NCBI GenBank assembly: GCA_001584585.1
Contig: LSYV01000080.1
Span: 267,014-331,013 of the forward strand
DNA length: 64,000 bases
Direction of reading: 5' to 3'
Origin: Gonium pectorale
Lineage: Eukaryota > Chlorophyta > Chlorophyceae > Chlamydomonadales > Volvocaceae
Part shown: in pieces, positions 1 to 12,975 of the stretch
Numbering within the stretch: the first letter of the stretch is position 1
Layout of the letters: the number at the start of each line of letters is the position of its first letter
The notes under the pieces: generated by a model
The model's input: the letters and a program-made list of their open reading frames with translations, nothing else
What the model was told of the DNA's origin: nothing
Databases searched by the model: none
Made by a program: the position numbers and the translations under genes

Positions 1-70
1 CCCAAAACTGGTCAGCGGCTCCGACTCGTCATGCCGGTAAGGGGTGGCATGCCGCCGGTTAGGAGGCCAC

Positions 71-3000
71 TCACGGGCAGTCGGCTCGCTGCACCGCGCC
101 CTGCTCCGTCTGTCGCTGCTGTGCCATCTCCTTCTGCTGCCGCTGCTGCGCGTCGGCCGCCACGATTGCCGCCACGATGATGAGGCTCCCGCCCACCCAG
201 GCGAGCGGCCCCGTGGCTTCGCCGCCCAGGATCAAAAAGGCAAAGAACGCTGTGCAGAGGGGCGTCATCGAGTAAATCACCTGCAGGGCGGCCATGTAGA
301 GGATCAAGCTCTCCAAGACCAACAAGAAGAAGGCAGGCGGGCAGATTCCAGGATAACGTTCGCAAATGTTAACGCTAATCTAGAAGCAACCGACGTAATA
401 CCGGCTTCGGTTGTTAGCGGGCGGACGGAACAGCGACGGGCGAGAGTGCTATGCAGGACAGCCTAGGGACACCCGAGCATGGTGCATAAGCGGCCTCGGG
501 GACGGGTGCGCGCGACTAGCCGTGGAGCGCGGCCGCGTGAATGGCCTGTGCTCCTCTACGTCGCACCTGCGCAGTGGTTGCCGGCACCGTCGAGAGGCCC
601 GCAAACTGCAGGTATGTGGCAAGGGCGCCGGGCCCCAGGCCGCTGTACAGGAGCACCGCCACGCTGAGGGTGGAGCGAGTGGACAGGTCTGGGAAGGCAA
701 ACACGGAGCCCAGATCCGCGCCGTGTTCTGCGGGTAACAACATGTAGGAGTCAGGGTGCGGCGGAACGATGCAGGGAGGCATCGCCCGCCTCCGCAGCGC
801 AAGCCCTCTTGACGCTGGCTATGCCCGTTCACGCCATGCACTCACGCAGGTTGGACGACGCCATCCACAGCAGGCTCATGGAGCTCAGGCCGACCTTCTT
901 CATGGCCGCCAGCTCAGCCGTGTCCATGCGCGGGGCGTAGATGCCCATGCGCACTGCACCGGGCCAAAAGCGAAGGCCACACAGCGGGGCGCCACAGGGA
1001 GGGGAGCAATGTCCCAGGAGTTCATGGACAGATTGGAGCAGAGGACGGCAGCACACGGGTTCAAGCATCTAGTTTGGCGCGAGCGCCTAGTCTGGCCCCC
1101 TTGCTTTGTGCGATGCGAGGACCCACCAGTGCAGATGGAAAAAAACAGACATGCCATGAGGAGGTACGCCTCGCCACCGGTTATTGCCAGTGGCTCGGAA
1201 ACTGGCGCAGCAGCAGCCGTCGCCGTCGCAGCAGCCACCGACGCCACGGCAGCTGCAGCCACGGCGTCCGCCACGGCCCCGCCGGTGGCCTCGGCGACGG
1301 CATTCGCGGCGTCAGCCGCTGCACCCACGGCAGCTTCGGCAGCTGCGCTGGCAGCGCCCGACACGGCAAGGACGGTGGAGGCCGCCGAGTCGACGATGTC
1401 AACGGCAGGCAAGCTGGCGGCAACCGCAAGCGCCTCAGTTGTGACTTGCCCCGCCGTGCAGGCAGCATCCACGGCCGGTATGATGGAAATGTCACTCGCC
1501 GCCAGCTCCTGCACAGCCCCGGCTGCGATGTCTGCCGCATTAGTCGTCACGAACTGCGTGTCGCTGGGAGCGGGACCCGCGGCCAGGTCGGCCGCCCGCT
1601 CGGTGGTGAAGAGCGGCGCAAGCGCTGCGGCGCTTGTCTCTGTCACCAGGGCGCTGCTGCCGCCGGCGCCGCTGCTTGCCGCCGCCGAGTCCGCGGCCGT
1701 GGAGGCAGCGGCGACGGCCGTGTCCGTGGACGTCTCGGGCTTGGAGGCCGATGCGGAAGGCGGGCTGCTCCCCTGCGGATCGAGCACGGCACACTTTCAT
1801 TTACGGCCCCGCGAGCAGGCAGCACGCTCAGGCACGCGCAGGCAGCATCACCCGACCCAGCCGAGTTCGGTCTAGGCCCATATGCGAGCCGGCGCGGCGG
1901 TTGCCCCCGTTTCCCTCGTACCGTACCAGCGAGGTGTCGTACGCGACCATCGTGCTGCCCACCAGCCCGACCGCCACTGCCAGCCACATTTGCCGCGGAA
2001 TCTCGTACCCAGCGAGGTACGACACGAACGGGGTCAGGATTGCAGTCACCTCCGCCAGGAAGCCTGCGCGCGTGGCGCTGGTGCTGTGGAGCCCCTCCAC
2101 CTGCACCAAGGAAAGAGTCAAGGGGCACCACAGACTTCAGAAGGCGTATGCGCTTGGTCGCCCTGGCCTCCTTACCAGCGGCCGGCGCCCCCTGCAGGGT
2201 ATGCACTTTGCGACGTGCCCCCCGGGCTGCAGGGACCAGAACGACATCCGCGGCTCCAGATGCTTGCCCAAAACATTCGTCAGCATTGCCGCAACGGGGT
2301 GCCGGTCTCAGCCCACCTGCAGCGCCGTTCCTAGGAAGTTGAGTAGTCCCAGCTCCAGACCGCCGAGGATAACGGTGCTAAAGGTCCGCGTGAGGACGGG
2401 CCCCAGCCGAGACGTCTTCAGCGGTTCTTCCAGGAGCGGCCGCTGCGCCGCCGGCGCCCTGGCGGCTGCTGCTGCCGCGACGGCGGCTGCCTCCGCTGCC
2501 TCTTCAGACCCCGCGACGGCCGCTACCGCGACGCCGTCGGCGGCGCTGCCGTCGGACGTCACAGCCAGCACGGTGGTCAGCGGTGCGTGGTGCACATCAA
2601 TGGCGCCAGCGGCGCCGCTGCCGGCGGCGGGCAGGCCCTCGGTGCGGGAGGCGGCGTCAGCCGCAGCCACCGAGCCGTCAGGGCTGTCCTGTTGCTGCTG
2701 CTGCTGGTGCCGACGTCGCTTCCAGGCGTCGCGAGCCCCCTGGTACAGGGTGCTGGCGAGCGGCAGCAGCAGCAGCGCCACCGCCGAGACGGTGGTCCGG
2801 ACAGCGGTGAGGGAGGCGGGGTCCAGCGGGTTCTCCTCGGCGTACAGGTATCGGACTGGAAGATAAGAGGGAGAGAAAAACAAGAAACCAGCTGGTCAGG
2901 CATGGAGGGCCAACTCCTCGGCACTCGGGCTGCCCCATTTACACTCGAGCCGCGAATGTTGATCCCGTCCGATGCCTCCCACGACGATTGCATATCGGTT

Positions 3001-3445
3001 TCAGTGTGTACGCACTTGCGTGCGCGTTTCCTCCGGACTTAGCCCAACAAACATTCTGCCACCGCGCCCCTCCACGTTCATTCCGCAGCCGTTCGTCCTG
3101 CTTACTTGTTGGGTTGTACGTCCCCCACAGCACTGGCACCATTGCGAGAGCAAGGTAGCCCCCAGTGTCAGGCGCAGGGGGAGGGCCTCCTGACTGCGCC
3201 GCTGGCTTTCCGGGGGCGGTGTCGGACGGGCTTGCCACCGCCGCGGCGGCGGGCGCGCGCTCCAAGACGCCCACGGCCGGCCCAGATACGGGTTCCCCAG
3301 AGGTATTGCCGGGTTTCACGGCCGCCGCACATGTGCAGAGCGACCAGCGAAGGCGGCCGGCTGAAAGGCGAAACCGCCCAGCGCCAGGGACAGCGCCGTT
3401 GCCGAGGCCCGGGCGCTGGGGCGCCAGGGCCGACGGCTGCGGCAT
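71..3445 (-). CDS. EamA-type drug/metabolite transporter, probably plastid-targeted, with alanine-rich insertions
   Basis: Seven exons in transcript order: 3445-3106, 2855-2317, 2100-1927, 1772-1127, 953-846, 727-567 and 280-71. All junctions are GT-AG and in phase, giving about 725 residues. The first ~95 residues are rich in Ala, Gly, Pro and Arg, resembling an algal transit peptide; helix 1 (YLALAMVPVLWGTYNP) follows. Later helices are EVTAILTPFVSYLAG, MWLAVAVGLVGSTMVAY, AYLLMACLFFSICT, the ALATYLQFAGL helix and the paired last helices in the final exon (TAFFAFLILGG, GGSLIIVAAIVA). This order of paired hydrophobic segments is that of EamA/DMT carriers, which export or exchange small metabolites; the substrate cannot be told. 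Two unusual insertions stand out: a Gln/Ala stretch in exon 2 and about 190 Ala/Thr/Val-rich residues at the start of exon 4. The ATG at 3445 was chosen because it opens the transit-like segment in frame. Confidence 0.75.
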
Positions 3446-4217
3446 TGTGCCGCTTTAGGGAACGTGATCGGGTCAAATGCTATTGGCGCGTCGCATGGGG
3501 CGAGGGGAAGGGCGTTGTAGAATGGGCGGTGAGGGTCGATGTCCGCAGTTGCTGGATACACTGTCCCAATACCCAATTTCCTTTATGTTTATGATGTCAC
3601 TGGCGTAATGCGGTGCCTCAGTTCGTCCCTCGCTCGCTCCGTAGTGCCGTGCGGCATAACAGCCACAACTAGCCGGGTGTTGCGCACTTTTCCGCGCACT
3701 TCATCGAGCGCAACTTGGGGACTTGCTCCATATACTGAAGCAAGCATGCAGCGGCAGCTGCTCGACAAACGGCCGGTGGCCAGCACCTCTGGTCGTGGTA
3801 TCCAGCCTTCTTGTAGCCCTTTCGGAAGGCGTTGTTCACATGCACGCATTGGCAGGAGGTCGGTGCTGGTGGTGCGCTCGCCGCTGGAGGAACAGGACCC
3901 ATGCACCAGCGGCCGGCGCTTTGGAGTGGTCTCGCGCGTCGCTGAGGTGAGGCTGAATTGCGTGCGCGTCGTGGCCCCTGCGTGCTGCGGTCGCGCGGCG
4001 GTCGGCCCTAGGCTGTCTTGCTCTTACGGGCTTCCCGGGCGCCACAGACACATGCGGAGGCATTGTAAGAACACCATTTTGCATTTGGGTGGAGCGCTTT
4101 CGCGCCCGCGGAGGGCAAAAGGGTGTTGTGCGCCACGCATGCGGGTGTGCTGGAGCATGGGCGCGACGGGTACCCGAAAACAGATGTCATGTGCCGGGTA
4201 TCGTGAAGTTACTACGC
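3446..4217. other. Divergent intergenic region between transporter and ABCF gene
   Basis: About 770 bp separates the start codons of two divergent genes, so promoters of both should lie here. No convincing exon was found. An open frame runs upstream of the ABCF ATG at 4218 back to a GTG at 4089 without an ATG, so an additional 5' exon carrying a transit peptide for the ABCF protein could also be hidden here. Confidence 0.4.
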
Positions 4218-7200
4218 ATGTCGCAGGTAACGGCCGTGGAGGCGCCTCCAACCACCATGGACCCCGCGGAGCAGCCCATCGCCCCCACCGTGGAAACCCT
4301 AGATGACACGGATACGGAGAAGAGCAGGACCGGATCGTCCGGTATCTCCTCGGGCATCCGGCTTGAGAAGGTGAATCCCTTGAACAACGAAGTCCCGCCT
4401 GGCCTGGCGGCAGTTGGCGCCGCGGTTTTCGCCTGTCTGGTGCTGCATGAGCGGAGGACGAGGAAGACTGGGGCGAGGTCATAACCAGCGGCACTGAGTG
4501 TGCGGGGTGTTGGATTGAGGGCTGCGTGCGCGTGCCCTCGGCACCCAGTCGCGGCGTTTGCCCCTCACTTGGCTCCTGTCCTGCTTACTGCCTGCCTGCC
4601 TGGCCTGCCTGCAGATCGCCATGACGTTTAAGAATCAGCAGGTGCTCAAGGACTGCAGCTGGGAAGTCAAGAAGGGAGAGCGCGTGGGCCTCGTCGGTGA
4701 GAGCGCCCCCGCCAGGCCGAACGCGAAGGGGCGCATGGGGATGCATTCACGCTCAGCGCATACTTGCCACCCGATCAGCCCTCTCCCCGACCCGGATCAT
4801 TCGTGCCTCCTCGTGGCCCTTGTCCTGGCCTGCCTGAATTGAAGGCTCATCGCTGTGCCCCCGCTCACAGCGGCCACTGCCTAGCTCCCATCCAGCTCCC
4901 TGCGGCCTTCCTCCCGCCTTCCTCCCGCCCGCCCCTCTCGTCTTGCTCCCGCCAGGCGTGAACGGCGCCGGCAAGACCACGCAGCTTCAGATCATTATGG
5001 GCCGCCTGCAGCCCGACTCGGGCGAGGTGATTAAGGCGCGGCGCAACATGCGCATCGCGTACCTGGCGCAGGAGTTTGACGTGCAGCCTGGGCGCACCGT
5101 GCGGGAGGAGTTCTACAGCGTGTACGAGACGCAGATGAAGGTGGGCGCGTGAACCTGCCGGGCACGCATGCCGGGCATGCATGACCATACATAAGCCTAG
5201 GTTGCCATCCACGCCGCGGGTGCAGCTGTGCTCGTGATAATCGACATGCGGGGGTTTCGCCCACGGCAGTGTGGGTCTGTGGCCCTCAGCCCGTGAGGCA
5301 GCCCAGTGCGGGCGAGGAAACGGTGCAGGGTCTTCAGTTGTGGGCGTACAGGAAGCGTCTTGCTGTCTTCTTGACTTGCTGGCTGGCGGCGTCCCGGCAC
5401 GGGTTAGGAAGCGTATGCTGGCTCGCTTGCTGCGCTGCTGGGCGCGGCTGCTGAGGGCGTGGCGGGCTACGAGTCCGCCGCCTCCGCCCCCTCCCCGCTG
5501 GGCGGGACTTTGGACGCCTGAGCGCCTGCCCGCGGCTGCCACCTCGGCCCCCACAGATCAAGAAGCGTCAGGAGGACCTGAGCTTGTCCCTGGAGAGTGT
5601 GGGCGACGACATGGACCTCATGCAGTCCATCCTGGATGAGCTGGACAAACTGAACAACAAGGTGGGCGCATGCGCATGCTGAACATCCCAACCCTGTGTG
5701 CATCCCATACGCCAGCATCCCGTGCGTGGGCACCCCCGGCTGCTGTCAAACCGGGGCGGACTCGGGGGGAGAGAAGGTTTGGGCGGGGGCGGGGGCTCTG
5801 CGGGGACATCATGGTACTACTGGCAGACGAACTCTACTACGGTCGGCGACTACCTTCGGTCGCAGTGCACAGTGAATGGGCCTGTTCATGTCATTGGTGC
5901 ATGGATTGTGATTGGAAGTCCTGGTGATGCGGATGTTTCCCCCTCATGGTCACCAGCACGTCTTGCAAACGCGTGTTTTCAGAACCCTTTACGATTCCCT
6001 GCGGGGCTCTACGTTCTCAGGTTGTCGACCTCGACGTGGAGCTGCTGGACAAGAAGATCGACCAAATGATGCCCGAGCTGGGTTTCAAGCAAGACGATAA
6101 TGACCGCCTGGTGGCGAGCTTCAGCGGCGGGTGGCAGATGCGCATGTGCCTGGGCAAGCTGCTGCTGCAGGTGCGCGGGCCTGCAATTCGGGGTACCGGG
6201 TGTGAGCGTGCTGCGTGGTGCTGCGCGGTTTCAGCGCTCCGCAGCGCTGCGCGGTGTGCCCTGGATGGCCTTGCACTGTTCTACTAACGCGCACCCTGCC
6301 GTACTGCATCGTCCGAGTCCCGACGGTCCCCGCAGAGTCCCCGGGTTTTCGGCTCCGCTTGCCTGCCTGCCTGCCTGCCCGAAAGCATGTGTTGTCGGCG
6401 TCAAGAGCTGCACAGACGCGTTGCGCTTCTGCCCGTCGCTGACCCTCAGGAGCCCGACCTGCTGCTGCTGGACGAGCCGACCAACCACCTTGACCTGGAC
6501 GCCATCCAGTGGCTGGAGGGGTACCTGAGGAAACAGGTGGGGATTGGGGCGGCTGTGGATAAGCAAGGTTATGGGCACGAGGAGGGGTGCCTGGTCAGAG
6601 GGTCACGCGGGCGACGAGGGGCTCAGAAAGAAGGGCAGCTGGGTCAACTGGACAGTGTTTAATAGGAAAACGCATACGACGAGCGTAAGTGCGAAAATGA
6701 TGGTGTCGATGTAGGACCCAGCTCCAGAGACAGTGTGTGGTTGTGTGGGAACCTTTGGGTGGAGGGGCACCCGTGGGAGGAGAGTAACCTCTGCAATGAG
6801 GCGAGCCTGGCACCCGTGCAGGAAGGGCACATGCGGAAACGGGCGTTGATTAAGCGGGCAACGTGGATGGGGAGAGGGGTACCGGCGGAAGGAAGGATGC
6901 CCTCTGGGTCCATGCCACCAAGGAAGTTTCGGCCAACAGCGGAAGCGTGCCGCTGGGCGTCGTCCGCGCGGCCCCCCCCCCTCACATCCACTACCCCTCA
7001 CATCCACTACGCCTGCTGCATTCGTACTGCACTTGTCACCATGCTCTTCATTCCCCGTACGCTGGTTGTGTTCGCCATGGGCGTCCGCAGGAGGTGCCCA
7101 TGGTCATTGTGAGCCACGACCGTGAGTTCCTGGACCAGTTGTGCACAAAGATTGTGGAGACGGAGCGGGGCGTGTCGACCACCTACTCGGGCAACTACAC

Positions 7201-10200
7201 TCAGTACGTGGCCAGCAAGGTGCGTGTGTGCCACGGGGTGTGGTTCGAAAGTGATGGATGATGAGAGGAATGCATCCCTGCTCGGCTCGTTGCTGCCTTT
7301 GGCGCAAACTCTTTGTGCAAACAGGGCTGGTGGGGGCGATCACGGGGCACAGAGCGAAGACAGCTTTGCGCGCAACGCTTCAGGCCTGGTCCTGTGGGAC
7401 GCTCTCTGCAGTCTTTCTGAGCCGACCGCCAGGTTGTGGCTTTTTCTGAGGCCTTCCCAAGCGACTGCGGCACTATGCAAACCAGCTATACTTCGCACTC
7501 AACCTCGGAAGGACCCTCCGTCGCGTGCGGCGGTATTTGCGCGCAGAGCGAGAAGACGGCACTTCAATGGGCCGCGTGGGAGAAGCAGCAGAAGGAGATT
7601 GCCAAGCAGGAGGAAATCATGCAGCGCCTGGCGGGTGGAGCGCAGAGCGGCCGCGCCAGCCAGGTGGGTGTGCGGGCGGGGCGGCCACGTATGTGGGGTC
7701 GGGGGCACCACCCTAGCAGTGACCCCATCCAGGGCAAGGCGAGGCCCGAGGGGCATACGGCATGCTTTCCCTGTTCAGGCAAGGCGGCCTTGTTACTGAA
7801 GCTCTGGGCATCGCGCTTGCTGCCTCCGCAGACTAGGGACCTAATGCCAGAAAGAGTCCTGAGCAGGGCGGGGGGCTGATCCCCTTTGGTTCGTGACCGC
7901 TGCCCAAACAACGTAGCGCTGCGCGCTATGCCTGGTCAAGGGCACATTCCAGAGGGTACGGTGCTAGGTTCGACGCTTGCCGCTGCGCTGGCCGGCATCA
8001 CCTCAGTCGCGCTTTGGGAAAACGCTTGCCTGCTAATGCCCCGCGTCCCCACCTGATCCCGACCTTGCAGGCCGAGAAGGCGCTGGAGCGCATTCGCGCG
8101 GAGGGCCTGATTGAGAAGCCCTTCGTTCCCAAAAAGAAGTCCTTCACGTTCCCAACCGTGGAGAAGATGGGCCAGAAGGTGCTCACCATCAGCGGGCTCA
8201 CGCACGGCTACCCCGGCCGGCCGCTCTTCAAGAACTGCAACCTGGAGATCACCAAGGGAGACCGTGTGGCCATCATCGGGCCCAACGGAGCGGGTGCGTG
8301 GCGGAGCGCGCTGCATTGCAGAGAGTGCAGACGTACGCTGTGCCTGGGAACGTACACGGTGTCGGGGACGTACACGGTGTCAGGAAGGTGCCTTGGGAGC
8401 CAGGTGGGGCCATAGAAGTTGCCGACAGGCCGGGAGCCGGCCCGATTCCCAGGCGGAGCTGGTGCGTGTGGGAGGGGAAATACACGGAGCGGGAGAGGCG
8501 CGTTCGAGCTGACTACTGACAGACAGTGCACTGGCGTCGCATGCATCCCCAGTGTCCTTGCACGCGCGCTTCGTTAGCTCTCAAGAGCCGCATCGCCGCC
8601 CTTGACATGTCCCCCGCCTCTCCGCTCCGCAGGCAAGAGCACGCTGCTGCGTCTCATCATGGGTCGCGAGGAGCCCCAGGCGGGTGAGGTCCGTCTAGGC
8701 GAGCACAACATCATCCCCAACTACTTCGAACAGAACCAGGCGGAGGCCCTAGACCTGGAGCTTAACGTGCTGGAGACGCTGGTGCAGGTGAGCGGCCCTC
8801 TCACTCAGAAAGGCCTGTGCCGAGTTGGACTCTCTTTGGGGCCGGTCTTTCTTCAGCCGTTGCCCACAATGGGCTGGATGGCTTGCGAGCGGAGCCGGCT
8901 GTAGCCTGCCCTGCCTCAGATCGGGCGTTACTTCGCGGTAGGCCGAGGAGGAGCCCCGCCATGCGCGTGTCGTTTACCAGTGGGCCCTGGATACCGCGCC
9001 GGGTGTAGAACCGTGTATGGACGGCTTGTTGAGCTCCGTTTGGTTCCCTACCTGGTAGGCCTCGCCCGACGCCAAGCTGAACGACCTGAAGGCGCTGCTG
9101 GGCCGCATGCTCTTCAGCGGGTTGGCCATGGAGAAGAAGGTGATTAGGGTGTCGGGCAGGGCCGGGACCCAGGATGGAGTGGTCGCAAGGCTATCAGTAT
9201 GGCGCTACATGTCCCCCCCAGTCATCGTGGACGCCTAGCCTGCTTCGTAGAATGGCGCCCCTATCTTTGCTTCGTCTGCTGCACACCTTCATCGTTGACA
9301 AGAATAAAAACGGTCTGTGGCGCAACGCTTCCCCACACATCTCGCAGGTCAAGGTGCTGAGCGGCGGCGAGAAGGCTCGCCTGGCACTGGCCAAGTTCAT
9401 GTGCACCAGGGGCACTCTGCTGGTAGGTCCCCTAAAGCAGCTAGACAACTCGTGAGAAAAAGGCGGTGACCGGTGAAGGGGGCAGTTGCTCGTGCGGATG
9501 TCCTGTTGAGGGTCTGAGACGTCTGCACTGTGCACGTCATGAGCATCGCTGTTGGGGCCCATGTCGTGTTCTCGTCGGTCGCTCCTGTCTTGTCAGGGAT
9601 GCCCTGCCCTGCACTCCTGGTGCTTGTCTCGCAGTTTAGTTTGTTTGATCCACTTTCTAAAGCCATTCATTCATCCCGTCTTGTTACGACGGCATTATGG
9701 GAGCCACTGTGATAGGTTCGCTTCAAGCTCGCATTACCCAAACAGCAGTAATACCGGTAGCACCCATGGGTAAAGTACAGCACCTCGTGTACCTTTGCGC
9801 TCGGCACGGCTACCCGCATGCCTTGTATCTTCGCCTGTTTTTGCTTGGTGGGCTTGCCAACCCGCATTCATACCATGAACGCTCGGCAGGGTTGTCCGCC
9901 GTTCAAGCTGTGCTTTCCTTCCAACGTCGCTGAGCAGTATATCGCAGATTATCACTTGCGGAACGAGCGAATCCCCCTTCATACATCCTTGAATGCATAA
10001 CGCCCCCTTGAATGGGCCCCAAACTTCGAATACACGATGCTTCCCCACGTGCTGACTCCCAGGCGCTGGTAAAGCCTAATATGCCACACAGCTCCACTTC
10101 CAGCTCGCCCTTCATTTTTCACGATGTTGTGACAGCGCGCGCCGGTATGGGCCTGCGTAATGAGAACCGTCCCAACAATACACTGCCCAATCTCAGGTCC

Positions 10201-11416
10201 TGGACGAGCCCACCAACCACCTGGACATCCCTTCCAAGGAGATGCTGGAGGAGGCCGTCCGCGCATTTGAAGGAGCCGTCATCGCAGTCAGTCACGACAG
10301 GTGAGAGTGGGCGCAGTCCAGTACGGTGTGCGCTGGAAGGATGCGCACCTCGATTGGCGGTTTGGGCCCTGGCAAGCTCGTTCTAGTTACGGCAGCTCGC
10401 TACCGCGGCGTGTAGCTCTTTGTTTGACCAACAGGACAACCGCTGGAAGTGTGGAAAGTGTGTAGTGACACCAGCAGCGCTTATGCTCTCCGGCGGTTTG
10501 CCCGTCACCTGTCTCCCTCCGCAGGTACTTCCTCCGCCAGATCGCCACCCGTGTGCTGCTGGTGGACGACCGCAAGCTGCAGGACTACCAGGGAGACTAC
10601 GACTACTACCTGTCCAAGAATGTGTGAGTGCCGTGCGTGCAGACCGCTTCAATAGTGCTTACCATCCTGGACATACGAGGTACTGATATTGCGTGGTGAT
10701 TGCGCGGTGGGATCTTTCTGCACACTTATCGCGCGCGGTTGCTGCACGGTACATCGGTCCCATGAGCAAGCAAAATGTGACCAATGTCCTGATGATGTGG
10801 TTTAGGTGTCTGCGCTGCGCCTTGCTGTGTCTTTTTTCGAGTGACTTTCCTCAACTTTTTTCTGTGGAAAGGTTACAGGCGGAGAGGCAAATACTGTGTA
10901 TCAGCAGTGAGGACGCGGGGGTTAAGGGCGGCGGTCAAAGGACGCCATTGACACGGCACAGGTTTGCGGGCTGAGGAGCGAAGTCGGGAAGCCCGGCCAG
11001 TTCATGCCTTCTGATGGCTCGACTCCCCTCGTCTGTCCTCAGTGACGAGGCCGCAAAGATGGAGGAAAAGGAGGCCAAGGTCAAGGAGATTGAGAAGGAC
11101 AACATCAAGGCCAAGTCAAAGGTGCGTAGGGCGCGGGGTGGAAAACGTCGTGTGGAGGGCTGGTGAGAGGTGTAGGGAACGCCCGGGGAGTATGGGCATC
11201 TGCGCGCGAGGCAGCGCACGTGCAGCTGCGGCGATGTAAATCGCTTCCAGGACTACCGGCTGCCCATATGCGTCCGTCGTACATAATTGGCACCGCCCTG
11301 ACCTTTCACCTGCGCCCCACCCTTGCTTGCAGATGACCAAAGCTGAAAAGGAGCGGCTGAAGAAGGACAAGGCCAAGGCCTTTCACTCGCAGGCTGAGTC
11401 GAAGAAGAAGAAGTGA
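4218..11416 (+). CDS. ABCF5: ABC-F subfamily ATPase, ABCF5-like (GCN20/EF-3 type translation factor)
   Basis: Sixteen exons: 4218-4370, 4615-4696, 4956-5140, 5557-5661, 6021-6170, 6450-6536, 7091-7219, 7547-7663, 8071-8293, 8633-8787, 9059-9139, 9348-9422, 10197-10300, 10525-10623, 11043-11121 and 11333-11416; all phases agree, giving 635 residues. It has two nucleotide-binding domains and no membrane segment, as expected of soluble ABC-F proteins that act on ribosomes rather than in transport. Domain 1 has Walker [10 protein letters not shown] (~79-87), signature SFSGGWQ (~208-214) and Walker [13 protein letters not shown] (~229-240). A charged linker with [17 protein letters not shown] follows. 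Domain 2 has GPNGAGKST (~405-413), LSGGEKAR (~493-500) and [10 protein letters not shown] (~515-524). The Lys-rich tail ends in KKKK. Exon-by-exon similarity to plant ABCF5 is strong from memory. The plant protein is longer at the N-terminus, so a transit-peptide exon upstream may be missing from this model. Confidence 0.92.
6671..6740. repeat. Dispersed repeat remnant (copy in ABCF intron)
   Basis: About 70 bp in an ABCF intron matches 22684-22755 with scattered substitutions; the shared core is CGAGCGTAAG, then TGATGG, then TAGGACCCAG. A shorter piece recurs at 31101-31120. On the minus strand both long copies read a similar peptide ([14 protein letters not shown] here and LGPTTTPSLSRLRS at the other site), suggesting debris of a coding mobile element. 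Confidence 0.55.
8350..8385. repeat. 18-bp tandem duplication in an ABCF intron
   Basis: Two adjacent copies of ACGTACACGGTGTCGGGG, the second with small changes, lie just after the donor side of the intron between exons 9 and 10 of the ABCF gene. Confidence 0.7.
10861..10888 (+). repeat. 28-bp dispersed motif, copy 1
   Basis: Begins TCTGTGGAAAGGTTACAGGC and is identical over 28 bp to 15074-15101 and, inverted, to 24520-24547. It lies in the ABCF intron before exon 15. Flanks differ between copies. Confidence 0.7.
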
Positions 11417-12975
11417 CTAGATTGATGCAGTTTGCCAAGAGTATACATGTCGTGGAGAGTACAATGTTGATGTGGCTACCGTATTTGGGTGACAAAAACA
11501 AGGGACGGCGCTTACAGAGTCGTGTCGGGACAGCTGGCATATTGTGACCCGTGAGTATGGTCGATGCAAGAGAGGGGCGTGAAAGCGGGTGAGAGTTCGG
11601 CCAAGTGACGCTGTATATTCCTGACTGGACCGCAGCTGGGTAAACCCCGTTAGACCCTGTTCGACCGTTGCGTCGTATGCATTTGTTTCTGTAGATAGGG
11701 AAGGATATGTGCAGGCTGGCGAGTACGCATGACGCTCCTTAATGTACAACCTTGTAAGGGGAGGGGAGCGGGTCGGGCAAGCGTGAGAACCTAATACTTT
11801 CATGCTGTCCTGATGAGTTTGTGCCTGATGGGATACAACTGGATACTTGCACCCCACCCAACATCACATCAGCACCTTCCGCACACATCGGCATGCACTT
11901 TCGGGCTCCCTCTTTCTCTGCAGATTTCTCCTTTTTCGCACTTTCCAAACCTTGTGCGGGGCTGGCGGCCTGCAAACGTCGGCATGCCCCTGCGTGAGCT
12001 ATCTAGGGACTTCAACCCAGAAAATTGCACACACCGCATCCCTCGGTTGTCTCGGCGTGCCAACGATTGCAGGGGACGGCCCGTAAGTCGATGCCCGGAA
12101 CCTTTCGTCTACGTCATCGGAGGACAGGAAAGGCATACGCCTCAGGCTTTCCGCATTACCAAACAGTTGACAATGGAGACCACCCCCGGCGTCCGGTTCC
12201 GTTGAAGGGCTGCAAAACGCCAGCTATCCCAGCCCCCACCTTCCCTATATCGCTGTCGCTGGCCCTCCACAGTTCCGCACGTTGGCAGATAAGATAACGG
12301 GCAACCTACTCAGGAGGCTCAGCCCGCCACGCCTGGGTTCCCATATGGAAGCGAATCGTTCGGGGCACGCGCATGCATTTCTGCGGTTTTCTTCTCTGTG
12401 TGCTCCCCGTCGCGCCCGCATGCCATGGCAGCGAGAGCCCTTCAGCAAAGCGGCATGTTTAAAGCCGAGTTCATCATACCAATGTGCGGACTTCGGCTAT
12501 GGACAGGACAACGATTGTGGTGCAACTGGTTTCGACTCGATACCCTTTCTTCTCGGAGACGCCAGATACCGCATAACCAAGTAGTTGGCACCGACATGTA
12601 TGCCTATAAGCGGGTTGCCAGCAAGATTCGAGTTGGACCTTTTACGCGTAAGCCATTCCTAAGGGTAGTTAAACGGTAACCAGAAGCGCACAAAGGCTCG
12701 TCCTCCTTTCCTTGGTAAGCTGAAATACTGTATGGCACAGTCCCGCCAGGGAGACATGTTGCCGATGCGCCGGGTGGTACCGGATTGTACGTGCGCGCGG
12801 CCTGTACCTCGTCGTTGTCCGGTCGGACAAATGCTATAAAAGGACCTGCGTGGCCTGCACTGCCCATATCACGTTTGCGCCCTTCGCCATACTTGAGTGC
12901 CCTACAATACTCGACACCGCGCTACTTTGCTATCTACCCTTTCTTCACCCGTTGGTCCCCAGCTCCATTCAAGCT
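11417..12975. other. Intergenic: 3' region of ABCF and upstream region of the next gene
   Basis: No supported exon. Positions about 11898-11950 resemble part of the minus-strand element at 22800-22885 (shared core GGCTCCCTCTTTCTCTGCAG, then ATTTCTC). The remainder shows no feature I can support. Confidence 0.4.
11898..11950 (+). repeat. Dispersed element fragment
   Basis: Matches the reverse complement of roughly 22795-22835 over the pyrimidine-rich core GGCTCCCTCTTTCTCTGCAG. It is probably a short relic of the same dispersed element that recurs at 16118-16215 and 57236-57300. Confidence 0.45.

Noticed and set aside
1184..1875. Long plus-strand open frames over the EamA transporter
   Set aside because: They are GC-rich shadows of the minus-strand alanine-coding region; the minus strand has phased exons and membrane helices.
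11753..11757. TGTAA pentamers downstream of genes (also 56553-56557 and, on minus, 40037-40033) as green-algal polyadenylation signals
   Set aside because: Pentamers occur often by chance, several genes lack one nearby, and there is no transcript end evidence.
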